Assembly: GCA_963682175.1 (NCBI GenBank)
Contig: OY821791.1
Location: 20,364,542 to 20,428,541 of the forward strand
DNA from: Triglochin maritima
Lineage: Eukaryota; Streptophyta; Magnoliopsida; Alismatales; Juncaginaceae
Direction of reading: 5' to 3'
Length of the DNA: 64,000 nt
The translations under genes were made by a program, and so were the position numbers. Below the pieces are notes generated by a model that was not told the origin of the DNA, made no database searches, and saw nothing but the letters and a program-made list of their open reading frames with translations. This document shows, in pieces, positions 22,832 through 34,289 of the stretch; the first letter of the stretch is position 1, and each line of letters starts with the position of its first letter.

Positions 22832-23592
22832 TTATACATGTCATGAAGAATGGAATGAATGCTAATTTTTGCTATATTTGATGAATGTGAGTATATGTTT
22901 TTGTTTGTTTAGATTAGAATACTTAACTTGATGGGTTCTGCCATAATCATTAGGTACTTCCCATGCTTGTTTAGGTTCTTAGTAATCAACTTGCGGATGG
23001 TCATGTTAATCACTTAGGTTACTGATTTGTATGATAGGTCTTTCCACAACCATTAGGTACTTCCTATGCATAAGAACACAACCTACATTTGTGCCCTAGT
23101 GAATGCATTCTTTACCACTTTATTTCATGTGTACACACACTCCACCCCTTGGGGGTTTTCCTCCTGATTCACATCTTTCTTTGATAGTACTTAGTTTAGT
23201 TTAGATTTCTCTCACTTTCGTTTGTTTTGTTGGTGCTTGCTAGTTTAGTATAATCAATTTCTTCTCCCCTTTGTTTCCCACTTGATATCCGAAGAACCAA
23301 AGTCAACACACCTCCCTGTGGATCGACCCGTACTTACCCGTCTTCACTAACGGTCGTGCACTTGCGGTTTAAACTTAATTTCACATCAGTAAGCTGCCTT
23401 GATTTGCTTATTTTGTCGGATCAAATGGCAGATTATGTCAAGGATCCGACCCATTTTTTGTTTAAGTTTATGTGGGCGGAGAGGGGCTGACATCCTCCCT
23501 GATTAATTTTGCCCCAATTACCCATCTATTTTTATGATTTAATCTTATCATAAATTATGTTTCCAAATAATTATTGTTGTTGGTTGACGGTT

Positions 23593-25670
23593 CACTACAA
23601 CAAATCAGGGTTTTACCGATGGTATATATTTGTTAGTGTCGAACCCAATACGTTAGTGTATTTGAACACTAACGGATATACCTATCGTCGGTGTTACATG
23701 TGTTGATGTTTCTTTACTCAGACGGATGTCCCGACGGATAGACGTCGTCAATGTTAATTTAGCACAAAATTTCCCGCCAAAATATTTTGCCTACTTTCAT
23801 CGGATCGAAGAACACTGACGGTTATTCGTCGGTGCTCTACTCTGATGGAAATATTCATCATTGTACATGACACCAAGTAATACAAACGGCAACAGTAGTA
23901 TAGATACGCCAACGGAAACCTACCGTCGGAGATAAATATGGTAAGCTACACTGACGAAGACGTCCAATTGGTGTACGTTTACTAACAAACATCAGACCTA
24001 CACTGATGGTTACGTCCCATCGGTGTATGTCCACCAACAAATATCAGACCTACCCCGACTGATCCGTACTATCTGTGTAAATCCTGTCCATATCCCGAAA
24101 AAACCTATTTGCTCTTTTTGGGTTTCAATTTTGCCTGCAACTAAACAATCATCACAATTCATTCATCATTCACAAAAGATTCTTACATCACAACTCAAAT
24201 ATCTAAACACATGAGGTCATATATGTATATATATATTTATTTTTTTGATTCATCTCAAAATAATTGATACATAAAAGTCGTAATTTGATTAAAATTAAGT
24301 TTTGAATTCAGCAAGTAGTTGAACAAAGATTAACAATGACAACATACTGAAAACAAAAACATTAAGTTGTCAAACCTCGTCTGCCTACTCTGCTCGATGG
24401 ACTATCGTCGTCATCTTGACTTGGCGGCAAAGGTGGTGTGCAAATGGATGTTATATTGATATCATGCACGATCATTTTATGATAATTAAATGAAGTTTAA
24501 TACAACTTATTAAATTATAAATAGAATACATGAGGATTATAACCCCCTTCGCCATCAAAAGTCGATCATCGATTGCATGTCTGCGCACTTGTTTTTCATC
24601 TCTGCTAGTTCGTTTGTCACCATCTTTAGCTCCTGATCTTGTCAAACACCATGCTCAACCTGTGATCTGGCGTCAATCTCTACTTGGGATGACATCCCGT
24701 GTCGTCGGTACACGTATGTCGAGGTGACGGGACTGGACTACATCCTCACGCGCCCCTGCCCATCACCTAAAAAAGTCTCGACCAGATCCTGGGCGGCAAC
24801 CGCCGAAGTGCTAGAGCCCTAAGAGCTCATCTCACCCGGTCCTCGTAATGTGTCTAATTGCTCCTGAAAGAAGAAAATATCATAAATTCACAAATGAATG
24901 CAACAAAGAACATTAACTAATGGAAAACTAATAATGACCTTAAGCTTACAATAACAGCCACAACTTCTGGATTTTTCTTGTCATGAAGCCAGATGTCAAC
25001 TTATTCATATATCTTTCGAACGGGTACTTCCAGCGATAGTGCACTAGACCTACCAATCGTGCCTCCCAAGTAAGGTGAATTGGCAGATGCAACATAACAT
25101 CAAAAAAATTCAGTGCGAATAACATCTCCAGACGGCGTAAAATAATATTGATGTCCCTTTCGAGGGTTCTGAAATCATCAGTGGTGTTTACTTTTGAACA
25201 CAAGGTGTGGAAAAGCTGACTTAGGTTAATGACTATTTTCCCTACTTCTTTTACTCCGTGAATGTTTCTTATGGCGAGGGATAATAACTCTTCACCATAT
25301 TTGTATTCTAGTAGAGAGTGGGTGGGGAGAGGGAGTTGAGGTGCGGGTTCGCGGCGAGGGTAACAATGGGGTGGGCGATCGCTAAACTGTAAATGAATCG
25401 TCGGTGATTCTTTTGGGGCCCAAAATTTATTTTGCCGCCTTCTAAATTTTTTTAAACGTACACAGACGGTACATATCCGTCGGTGTATGTTGTTGATCTA
25501 ATGAAATTACAAAATTATTGTCCGATGACTATTATCCATCGGTGTGTATAAGAATATCCATTGTGTATATTAGCACCGACGATTAATTTAATCTGTCGGT
25601 GTATGTGTACCTACACCGACAGATGTTGCAACGACGAATAAGTATCCATCGGTTTAACTTCCAGATTTGA
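23593..25670. mobile_element. CACTA (En/Spm) remnant with one visible end
   Basis: The left end CACTACAACAAATCAG is a CACTA-type terminus. It is followed by subterminal repeats of ACCGACGG/CCGTCGGTG type at 23680-24060 and again at 25450-25650. No matching right end GTAGTG was found, so the element is truncated on that side or diverged. A TNP2 coding remnant lies inside on the minus strand. Confidence 0.75.
24946..25260 (-). pseudogene. TNP2-like CACTA transposase fragment (DUF4218-type)
   Basis: The minus frame reads VKEVGKIVINLSQLF, then LCSKVNTTDDF, RRLEMLFALNFFDVMLHLPI, HLTWEARLVGLVHYRWKYPF and ERYMNKLTSGF. This order (LCSK ... LE-F-FFD-M-HL-HL-EA-L-G-V-YRW-YPFER) is the C-terminal region of TNP2-type transposases. 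The segment is a single open piece of about 100 codons with neither end of the gene. The sequence from 24380 to 24860 probably holds further decayed exons, but I cannot read them. Confidence 0.8.
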
Positions 25671-26654
25671 GGTATATAACATGAAGTCACTTTCTTTGAT
25701 GATTGTTTGAGAAATTACAGTTAATCCGGTCAACGCCCAAAATAATAGTACGTAAAATAAATGTTGTTTTTTAACAATAAAAAATACATGGATTATTCTA
25801 AAATGTTAATAATACGTGTAAATTTCTCTAATTTGTGTAGCATAAAATCATGAAATTTAATTTAATTAGAGGAATGTAGCGAAATATTTGTGTGATCTAC
25901 AAATTCGGTAAATGGAAGAATCAAGTCGGCGACAGCAAATTCTGATTAAATTTTGAAAAAACAAATGGATTGAGTAGCAGCATTGCAGGCCCACGAAAGG
26001 TCACAGGAGTCTTTCAGCCCATGAGGCCCATTGGGTTCAACGAAACTTACTTTGAATTTAAGCCTGATAATTTTACGCGCGATACATGGACATGTTTGAG
26101 TTTAGGGATCTCGTATTTCGCGTTGTGCAGGTGATAAAAGGATTGATGTCTTGTTGGACTCGTGCGTTGAACTAATGCACATGAAAATACGCAAATGTTA
26201 TTTTCATTTTTATAGGATCAATTTCAATTTGCCGCCTTCATCTATGTCTTATATCACTTTGTCTCTTAAATTTTAAAAATCTGTTAGTTTAAAAGGTATA
26301 ATAAAATTCCACCTCCAAGCTTCCTTCTTGTAACACTTTCCCACCGTATGCATATTGAAATCACATTAACATCTCAAGTTTGATGTCTTCGAATTTATTT
26401 AGAAGAAAATTGAACTTGAGACCACACCGAGAAGTAGAAGCAGACCACAAAACAAGAACAAAAATATCTAGAATTTCCAAAATGTCGACTGATGGATCTT
26501 TGGTGCAATTTTTGCACTGTTCTTATCTGAGCTTCCATTGAAGGCATCATTGCATTGTTTAATGAAGTATAAACTCAAAAATATTGTTATCAACGTATAA
26601 TGAATTGTAATAACGTATAATCACTTGAATTTCTAATCTCATATAAAATTCCAT
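25671..26654. other. No gene seen
   Basis: AT-rich intergenic DNA. I see no terminal repeats, no splice-linked frames and no family signature. Confidence 0.5.
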
Positions 26655-27084
26655 TGTACAAGGAAAATTTGACATTTTATGCTCCAAGTTATCCTACCTC
26701 TGGAAAAAAGGTCATATTTTGGCTATCTCTCATATATATGCTTATGTTTCGCGTTTTACCCAAAATAATCCTATCTTTAAAAGCACTAAAAAAATTCTCT
26801 CTGTCACCCATCTTCTTTCTCTCTTTCACACAACCATTCCCCGTCGTAGTCGACCCCATATGTATTTTTGAGGGGGTTGTTTGCGCATATGTCGGAAAGT
26901 GATTTGGAGGGTTTTGGTGTTAGGATTGACTCATACTCCTTATGCCAACTCCGATCGGTCGATCGGGGGTTACAAGGGGCAAGCCAAACACAATGTATTT
27001 TTGGACTTGGGAATTCCTTAGGAATTCTAACAGTTTTGATACAAAAAACATACAACCAATTGTGTTTCCAACCAAGCTTGATAT

Positions 27085-27450
27085 GAGTTCGATAAGAATG
27101 TGATTGTTGTGCTCGATAGGCTCGATTACTTTTGCATGTGAGCTCGATATCTGAGTGTTTTGTGGAATGAATTGAATCGATAGAAGTCGGACTGATATTC
27201 TGTGTTTCCAACAAAGCTCGATGAGCTCGATAGATGTTCAATAGGAACGCGATTGTTATGCCCGATTACTTTTGCATGTGAGCTCAATAGGATTAAACTG
27301 TGTTTGGTGGAATGGATTTAATCGATGGAAGTCGGACCGATCTTCTATGTTTCCAATGAAGCTCGATGAGCTCGATAGATGTTCGATAGGAACGCGATTA
27401 TTGTGCTCGATAGGCTCAATTACTTTTGCATGTGAGCTTGATAAGGCTCA
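27085..27450. repeat. Tandem array 1, unit about 160 bp, about 2.5 copies
   Basis: The repeated words are AAGCTCGATGAGCTCGATAG, ATAGGAACGCGATT, ACTTTTGCATGTGAGCT and ATCGATNGAAGTCGGACNGA. The copies are about 85-90 percent alike by eye. It lies inside the element with long inverted ends. Confidence 0.75.
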
Positions 27451-27469
27451 ACAAAGGCGAGATGGAGCT

Positions 27470-27850
27470 CGACGTCGTTTTCACCACACAATTTTTGAGG
27501 ACGTTTTATGACCAATGGAATTCAAATCGTTTGGGTGTGGAGAACTGTGACCTCGATACGCTCGATATGTGCGCGATATGACCTCGATAATTTAGATTTT
27601 TTGAAAAACACTACTTTTCACTGCACGATTTTTGAGGTCGTTTTATGACTGACAGAATTCGAATCGTTTAGATGTGGGAAACTGTAAAGTCGATGGGCTC
27701 GATGCGTTCAATAGGTGCGCGATATGGCCTCAATAATTTATATTTTTTGAAAAAAACTTTATTTTTCACCACACGATTTTCGAGGACGTTTTATGAGTAA
27801 GGGAATTCGAATCGTTTAGGTGTGGAGAACTGTTTACCGCACGATTTTTG
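27470..27850. repeat. Tandem array 2, unit about 155 bp, about 3 copies
   Basis: The repeated words are TTTTTGAGGACGTTTTATGA, GAATTCGAATCGTTTAGGTG, GTGCGCGATATG and ACCTCGATAATTTA. It is adjacent to array 1 but has a different unit. Confidence 0.75.
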
Positions 27851-28479
27851 TGAGTTGAAAGACACATAGAAAGAAAGAGAGGAATAAATAGAATTCTCAT
27901 GTTTATGCAGAGATATTTTGGGTAGAACGGGAAACATAAGCATATTTTTTAGGACATGTCAAAGAGTAGCTTTTTTCAAAGGTTGGGTTACTTGGAGCAT
28001 AAATAGTCAAATTTTCCTTGTACAAAATGTTATTTGGGTACTAGTTAAATTTGAGAATCAAGTTCAAATTGTTGAAACAAACAAAATACTAATAGCGATC
28101 GACAATCATAAGTTGTTAAACTAAATATACATTCACGACTTTAAGCTCAATGACTTCTATATTAAAAAAAATCCATACATACGCAATACAGGTGAAATGT
28201 TTTATATAAAAGGAGTACATAAGTAACGTAGAAACTGGAAAGCAGGGACCGACCTAGGTAGTAAGGAGTGGGACTTATAGCCCCACTGGAATTTGTAAAA
28301 ATCACCCCCAAAGTACTTATATTTATTTTTGTACAAATATATTGTAGTGTAATATTCAACAGAGAGGAGGAACATTATGCAAATGACATCTAAACTATAA
28401 ATTTGGCTTTTGTTCAAATGCGTGGACGAATCAATTAAATGTCAAAATTTAGCCCCACTGACTTTTTTGAGTCCACCAC

Positions 28480-29402
28480 TGCTGGAAAGTTTGAGATCTG
28501 AACGTGACTTTAATTTTTATCTCAACCAAACAGATCTTCCAACAATGGAATATAAGAAATTTTTAACCAACATATCCACTTTTATTAGCTTTGCAACATC
28601 ACTCATTCAAATCCATGTTGTAGCATTAGAAACTTGGCATTGGCAATGATTCAAACCAAATTCTAAATTGCTGCCATGATTTAAGATGCCATATTAAAGA
28701 TAGAGAAGTTTGAACATGAGTGAGATAATATTTTCGAAGATTGCAACCACAAGAAGGATGTAACACTTCAATTCTACTCAAGAAAATTAAAACAAAGTGA
28801 AATTCAGACCAAGAAAATAATTCTCTTCTCACATTCTAAGACTCGAGATATGGTGTGTGTTAACTATGATTGTGGGGTATTTTGTAATCTTTGATATTGT
28901 TTTGTGTCATTGTAAAAGTATGGTTTGTTAACTATTAAAATTTTATATTGTTTTTATTTAGTTTAGTGATCAATATATACTTGTTAAAATTTAGCCACTG
29001 ACTGATTTTTCGGAGTCCGCCGCCACCGCTGAAAAGTTTGATATTTGAACATGATTTTCATATTTTTTTGCAATCAAACAGAACATCTTCCAACAATGGG
29101 AATATAAGTTTTTTTTAACCAACCGATCTCCACTAAGTATCTTTGGAACATCAATCATTTCTAATCCATGTTGTAACATTAGAAACTTGGCATCGGCAAT
29201 GATCCAAACAAAATTCTTAATTGCTGCCATGATTTGGGATGCCATGCTAAAGATAGGGAAGTTTGTACATGAGTGAGAGAATAATTTCCAAGATTGCAAC
29301 CACAAGAAGGATGAACACTTCAATCTACTCAAGAAAATGAAAACAAAGTGAAATTCAGACCAAGAAAAGGATTCTCTTCTCACATTCTAAGACTCAAGAT
29401 CC
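28480..29402. repeat. Direct duplication of about 370 bp (28489-28855 and 29034-29402)
   Basis: Both copies share ATCTTCCAACAATGG, TTGCTGCCATGATT, TGAGTGAGATAATA-like, ATTGCAACCACAAGAAGGATG and AAACAAAGTGAAATTCAGACC. Minus-strand frames beginning MRRE-FSWSEFHFV are shared but are not recognised. The intervening 180 bp is unrelated AT-rich DNA. Confidence 0.75.
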
Positions 29403-29452
29403 TTTGTTAAAATTTTCGAACGGCGAAGTACCTTGACTGTGACTCCTCATTG

Positions 29453-29690
29453 TTAATATCCACTTGATTTCTTAAAACGACACAGCACAGTGAACATTAC
29501 AGTGGAAACGAGAAATAATACCAGACCGATCGCAATCGCATATTTTAAGCCCAGGCTGCGAGCAAGTTTACCAGCGATGACGACACCAACTAGCGATGAT
29601 GACACCAAAGAAATTGGCAGAGAATGTTGCCCAACAGGGCTTTTCAAGCACAGACGTTACAATGGCTCCCGACCAAGTCCGCATTCCATG
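29453..29690 (-). pseudogene. Fragment of an unrecognised membrane protein gene
   Basis: Minus-strand reading gives a strongly hydrophobic stretch (SSLVGVVIAGKLARSLGLKY then AIAIGLVLFLVSTVMFTVL) followed by a short basic end CRFKKSSGY and a stop. This looks like the last two membrane segments of a host membrane protein. Another frame upstream continues similar hydrophobic residues. I do not recognise the family. No start codon or promoter is evident. Confidence 0.35.
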
Positions 29691-30116
29691 AAAAGGCACG
29701 ACTACGAACAAATTACTAATTCATTAAGACAAGTTTTCTTAACTTTTTCTATAACATTAGGCCCAATAATTACTTTCAGATGGTATAAAGTCAATTTTGT
29801 TGGTTGTTAGTGACACCTAAGCAATTCACCCTTGGTGGAAATATAAACCTTGCACATCCTTTTACAATTTATCAAAAAAAGCACAATATATAACTAATTG
29901 GTTACCAAAAAACAATGGTTGTGTTTGGATGTATGGTCAAACGGACTTTTGGAAACGAGAAGCCTCCACTGTAGTAGCTCTCTCTACTCAATGGACAAAA
30001 GGCAACTTCTTGGGTAGAGCTAGAAAAAGCTTTGAGCTTGTGAGAGTGTTTTCGCGCCCCAAGAATCATCACGTCGGTTTGAAAGACCGGATTTCCCCTC
30101 CTCTTATTGTTAAGAA

Positions 30117-31527
30117 CCCTAATGGATCTCTCAAACTCTTCTTCATCCGCCCTCTCCACCCTAAGCGCCGACATGTGGATCTTACTTCCACCGTCCACCC
30201 CGTCGACGATGGCCAGCATAGGTCGACGAGGCCTTAGGATCTTATTTTACAGCCACATTGCTTCTACGATCTACCGGCTAGGATTTGGGTTTTCAAAATG
30301 CCAAGGAGGCCAGACCGTTGTTGGTTGCAGTGTTGTAAGGACTCAGTTAGCATGTCGGTCCCCTTTCATTTTTGTTAAGTTTTTCCCAAAAAAAATCTTG
30401 CTTTCGATCACCGACGATTTCGGGCCAAACCCTAACATTTTTCTTCAATTTTGTAGGTGACGGCGTTTTCCAACACGCCTCCATGCTCGTACTTCATCCT
30501 TGAGGAATATGCCACACATTGCCTTTGGTCGCTCTTTGGCCACATCGAATTGCAATTCGACCAGCAAATGGAGGTGCTACGGAACCTCCTCGACTGGTTT
30601 GAGTGCCTAAACAAGTGTAGGGAGGTGGCACGACAAGCACAACTAGGTATGCGTTTTTTGGTTCAATTTTTCCACCTGTTAAAATAGTACCTCAACTTTA
30701 TCCCATATACTTTGTGCATGTTTGGATTGATGGTTTGAAATAGTATTTTTTAGGAAAAAACACTATTCACCCCAAACTCCATCCAACCATCCTAATTTAT
30801 ACAACAGAGGGTTTTCAAAAAAAAATCACATTTAATGAAACGAAAAACTGAAATGGGTATTAAAAAGGACAAACTCACATATTAAAAAGGACAAACTCAT
30901 ATCTTAAAAGGACAAACCCATATGTTAATAAGAACAAAATCATAGGTTATAAAGGGCAAACTCATGTATTAAACGGACAAGTTCATATTATAAAAGGCCA
31001 AACTCATATGTTAAAAAGGGCAAACAAATATCTTGAAAAGGACAAACTCGTAACTTAAAAATGACAAACTCATGGGTTAAAAAGGACAAACCCATATAAT
31101 GTATGCTTGCTTGCATACATGCTGTAAACTAATATATCCAGTATGAATATTTAAATATAATGTATTCTTGCTAATCCAGTAGAATATTAAGAATTATACT
31201 GTTAACTTGAATGCTATCCGTCTTTAAGTATTTTACATATTATTTCGAAGTTATTTTGTACTTATGCCCGTTTAGTTTGAACAAGTGATTGAAATATTTG
31301 CAGGGCCTTCCTCCCGCCACAGGGGTAAACAGAAGATGGGATTCAAACACCATGTGTGTCCAAATTATGACTGTAACATGTTGGACGAGCAGGACTGGCA
31401 CACCCGCTCACCAAGTCTTGTTTCTATTGGGATGACAGACCCGCAAGTAGTTGCAATTGCAGCCCGCCCCCTCATTATAGTGTTCCCGCATACCACCGGG
31501 ATGTCAGACCAGTTATCCCAGGTGTAG
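30117..31527 (+). pseudogene. Spliced gene-like remnant of unknown function
   Basis: An ATG at about 30120 opens MDLSNSSSSALSTL, a plausible plant N-terminus. A TTTTGTAG acceptor near 30457 opens an exon (VTAFSNTPPCSYFILEEYA ... CLNKCREVARQAQLG) that ends at an AG/GTATGC donor (about 30647). A TTTGCAG acceptor near 31302 opens a last exon with CPNYDCNMLDEQDW and a stop at 31525-31527. The sites join cleanly, but the protein is not recognised. The 650-bp intron contains a repeat of AAAAAGGACAAACTCATAT type (30845-31100). It could be a captured host gene piece or part of a lost MULE related to M2. Confidence 0.4.
30845..31100 (-). repeat. GGACAAAC array in an intron, reverse of the M2 array
   Basis: About ten copies of AAAAAGGACAAACTCATATG-like units with a period of about 20-24 bp. 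Reverse-complemented they read TTTGTCCTTTTTAA, the unit that fills the M2 intron at 32989-33530. Confidence 0.8.
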
Positions 31528-31560
31528 ATGACTTAGGCAGCCGTAGGACTTGCAATCCAA

Positions 31561-31899
31561 CTATTTTGTATAATGGCCACATTTATTGTTGTCGAACTCT
31601 GCTTTAACAACTTGCTTAAATGTGGTTGGCTTTTTCTATGCTATGGCATATGTAGGGTGAAGTATAGTGTCTTGAAGGTATAGTAAAACCTTCTTTTTGT
31701 AAGTTGGAGTACTTCTGCCACCATATCCATGCAACAAAATATTTCTACTACTGTGAATTCTTATAGCTTTTGGTTTGTATTTTTTCTGAAATTTGTTGAT
31801 GTGTGGTAATGGATCGAATCAACCTTCATGTGCGCTAGGATGAATGATTGGGTGTTAAGGTTCCAATGTTTAGGCTACTCCTTTTGATGGTTTTAATTT
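31561..31899. other. No gene seen
   Basis: AT-rich spacer between the gene-like remnant and the left end of M2. No repeat or frame worth naming. Confidence 0.5.
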
Positions 31900-32354
31900 G
31901 AGTCCTTATACATGGATGCGGGCGTCCATGACGTGCCTTACGTGTTGTCTAATCAGCGTCCAGTCAACATGTCATGTGATTCCCCAACAACGTGTCATTT
32001 TTTTCAAAAAAGAAAATAATTGCCGGTTTCTTACGTGTGATTGTTCCTTTTCCGCCACAGAGATAAAACGTGGAAAAGACATCAAACCGGCGACGGTTCA
32101 GAAATCATTGAAGGAAAGAAATCGAAGGCCAAAAAGCAGCAGACATCTTCTCTCGGAGTATCTCCTACCTTTTTTAGAATTCGTCGCCCGTTCAGGACTC
32201 CTTTTTCTTCCACCTTTTTACCTCTTACACTGGATTCTCCACGTCGGACTTCCACCAGCGAAGTGGTCGTACACCAGGTTTGTCGATGTAACCATTGTTT
32301 CTTCGTTGGTTTGATTTTACGAACTTGCTGAACTTGGTTTGTGTGTTTTTTAGG

Positions 32355-34285
32355 AGTCTACCCACTACTTCTAGCCGTCGAAATGCGCCTGCACACCGAT
32401 AGAGAAGCAGTTGGCAAAGATGACGGACGCTGAGAAGGACGTATTACGGGGGACCCCCTTCGGTCACTTCCTAAAGCTGACTAACGTCCTAGTCGATAAT
32501 GACAATGTCGATTGGTTTGTCGAACACTATGATGCCAAGGAGATGGGGTTGTGGATCGGATCTGGGGTAGTCCACTTTACAGCAGAAGATGTTGCCCTAA
32601 CTTTGGGCCTAAGACTGGGTGGCAAGACAGTACAAATGCAACCAACAAACGTCGCAAGTCGAGAGGGGAGGCCTTTGTCAACGTTCAGCTCCATGCTCAG
32701 ATGTTGGCTGCCAGTCATATGGGGGAGCATGAGGAGAACTTTCGGCTCCTCATTTGTTAAATCTTCAACCATTTTTTGTTCTGTGATGGCACGCTTCGAA
32801 CAAAAGTTTGGTTCATGGAGTATTTGACTGACCTCAGACGCCTCCACAAGTACGCCTGGGCAAAGGCCGTTCACGAAGCCCTTGTACTAGGGTTGGAGAA
32901 AGCAAGTGGGGATCTCCAGGAAAGGAGATCATCTGGTAACTGTGCTAACAAAAAAGGGAATGTCGATCGTTTTGTTTCTATACTATAAGTAAGTGCTTGT
33001 GTTTTGTATCGTGAGTTTGTCCTTTTTAATATATGGATTTTCCCTTTGAATCTATGGTGTTGATCTTTTTAATATAGGGTTTTGTCCTTTTTAATATATG
33101 AGTTGGGAATTTTAAGACACTGGTTTTCTCCCTTTTTTATTGTTTGGTTTGTCCTTTTAAAAATATGAGGTTTTGCTTTTTAGGCTATGTGTTCGTTCTC
33201 TTTAAACTTTGGGTTTGTCCTATTTAACGTAAAGGTATGTCCCTTTTGCACCCAATGGGTTTGCCCTTTTTAAGATACGTGGTTGTCCTTCTTAAGGTAT
33301 GAGTTTGTCATGTTTAACACATTGGTTTGCCCTTTTTTAACCTATGGTTGCCCTTTTTAACTAATGAGTTTGTCCTTTTTAACCTATGGGTGTGTCCTTT
33401 TTAATTTATAAGTGCGTCCTTTTAAATACAGTTTCGTGTCCTTTTTATTGTATTAGTTTGTGCTTTTTAATTTAATAGTTTTCCCTTCTTAATAGATGTG
33501 TTTGCCCTTTTAACGAGCTTGCATATACAGTTGTGGCTTTGTGAGAAGTTCAGGTTGGGGAAGCCCAAAATTGGTGCCTACCCGAGGATCAACAGGTGGT
33601 CTGCAATGTTTGGCAAACGGATAATTTTGAAGAAATGGGAGGAACGCGGCATCACCCTCCCTAAAATTTACGTCGGAGAAATCAGAGTGGCCCACCTGCC
33701 TCTCCTTACACCGAAGGAGAACTCATTGGTTTGGCTCAAATTCCTCATCCAACCAATCACACAAAAATTGATTGTGCTTCAACAAGCACCAAACCCAGGG
33801 TGCAATTTAGAAACTGCAGCATCCCTAGGGACCCATTGCTTCAAGAGTTGGAACTCGCTGGGTTGAAGATGAAATGGCTGCAAGCCGAAGTTTCCCTGAA
33901 GGAAGCAACTTAAGAGGTTAAGAGGCTCAAGGAAGAACTGAGGAAGTCTCGGGATGTTGAGGGAATAGATTGCATCTCTTCGAGGAGAGAGTGCAGCTCA
34001 GCAGAACTATGGGGAGGAAGAGAGGGACAGAGAAGGGAGGAAGAGAGAGGAGGAGGAGAAGATGAGGGAGGAATAGAAGGAAAAAAGAGAGGGAGAGAGA
34101 AGAGAGGAAGACATAAGAGGAGGAGGAGGAAGAGGAGGAGATGAGGAAGAAAGAGCAAGAAAAAGAGCGGAAGAGAAGGAAAAAAAGAGGGAGAGAGAAG
34201 AGAGAGGAGGAGGAGGAGAAGATGAGAGAGCAAGAAAGAAGGAAAGAGGAGGAAAAAAGGAAGGAGAAGGACGAGCACAGGATGA
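32355..34285 (+). pseudogene. M2 ULP-type gene, N-terminal part only
   Basis: After a TTTTTTAG acceptor the exon reads ESTHYF then TAG, parallel to GSTYYF in M1. It continues as MTDAEKDVLRGTPFGHFL, NVDWFVEHYDAKE and VVHFTAEDVALTLGLRLGG. A frame change near 32655 moves the rest. The exon ends VSIL followed by TAA where M1 has CAA, just before the conserved GTAAGT donor (32989). The next exon at 33531 starts LWLCEKFRLGKPKIG and runs to KIYVGEI, then a Leu/Glu helix and the purine-rich coiled-coil tract. The cysteine protease core is absent. This confirms the exon structure inferred for M1. Confidence 0.78.
32989..33530 (+). repeat. TTTGTCCTTTTTAA array filling the M2 intron
   Basis: About twenty degenerate copies of GTTTGTCCTTTTTAA followed by TATATGGG or CCTATGGG, period about 20-25 bp. 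The intron sits at exactly the same place as the GTCCGG intron of M1. The common core of the two units is TTGTCC. Confidence 0.85.
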
Positions 34286-34289
34286 GAGA

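Larger units (their letters stand above)
900..23388 (+). mobile_element. Element A: decayed Athila/OTA-type Ty3 retrotransposon with nested insertions
   Basis: On the + strand the order is gag (about 1480-2640), protease (about 4640-5080), RT (5453-6009), RNase H and integrase (10278-12179), a 3' untranslated region and a 3' LTR (13754-23388). This is the Ty3 order, and the RT and integrase wording fits the plant Athila/OTA branch. The 5' LTR is not visible. Homology to element C begins near 900, at a GGGAGGTGAGGCGTGTTGAG block also found at 56925. Insertions inside A are the solo LTR 2825-4346, truncated element B from 6010 to about 10278, and MULE M1 14582-22831. Stops and frameshifts in every domain show that A is dead. 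The nesting order makes A the oldest layer here. Confidence 0.85.
13754..23388 (+). repeat. 3' LTR of element A, split by MULE M1
   Basis: The LTR begins TGATTAGTAGC at 13754 and ends TTTCACATCA at 23388. Without M1 and one copy of its target duplication it is 1376 bp, close to the 1423-bp LTR of B. The right part carries the CCTCCCTGTGGATCGACCCG block typical of these LTR ends. The start differs from the TGATTGACATC shared by B and C, so A belongs to another subfamily. Confidence 0.8.
26655..28024. mobile_element. Non-autonomous element with long inverted ends (about 180 bp)
   Basis: The left end begins TGTACAAGGAAAATTTGAC (26655) and the right end is its inverse, finishing at 28024. Matching continues inward through TATGCTCCAAGT, CTTATGTTTC and the CTCTCTTTC tract, about 180 bp per side. 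Flanks AAATTCCAT and AAATGTTAT agree at 6 of 9 positions, a possible decayed 9-bp duplication. Long inverted ends with 9-bp duplications suggest a Mutator-like or foldback element. There is no transposase. The middle is two tandem arrays. Confidence 0.7.
31900..34285 (+). mobile_element. MULE M2: truncated relative of M1
   Basis: The left end (GAGTCCTTATACATGGATGC ... GGCGTCCATGACG) matches the M1 left end, including GAGT, TTATACA and CCTTACGTG. The gene order follows M1: N-terminal ULP-type domain, repeat-filled intron, WLCEKF exon and a Glu/Arg/Lys tract. The purine-rich tract stops near 34285, where LTR-like DNA begins, so the protease core, MURA and the right end are lost. Confidence 0.8.

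Noticed and set aside
26655..28024. Pair of inverted LTRs
   Set aside because: The ends lack TG...CA termini with 5-bp duplications, and the matching extends inward from the terminus only about 180 bp. A transposon with terminal inverted repeats fits better.
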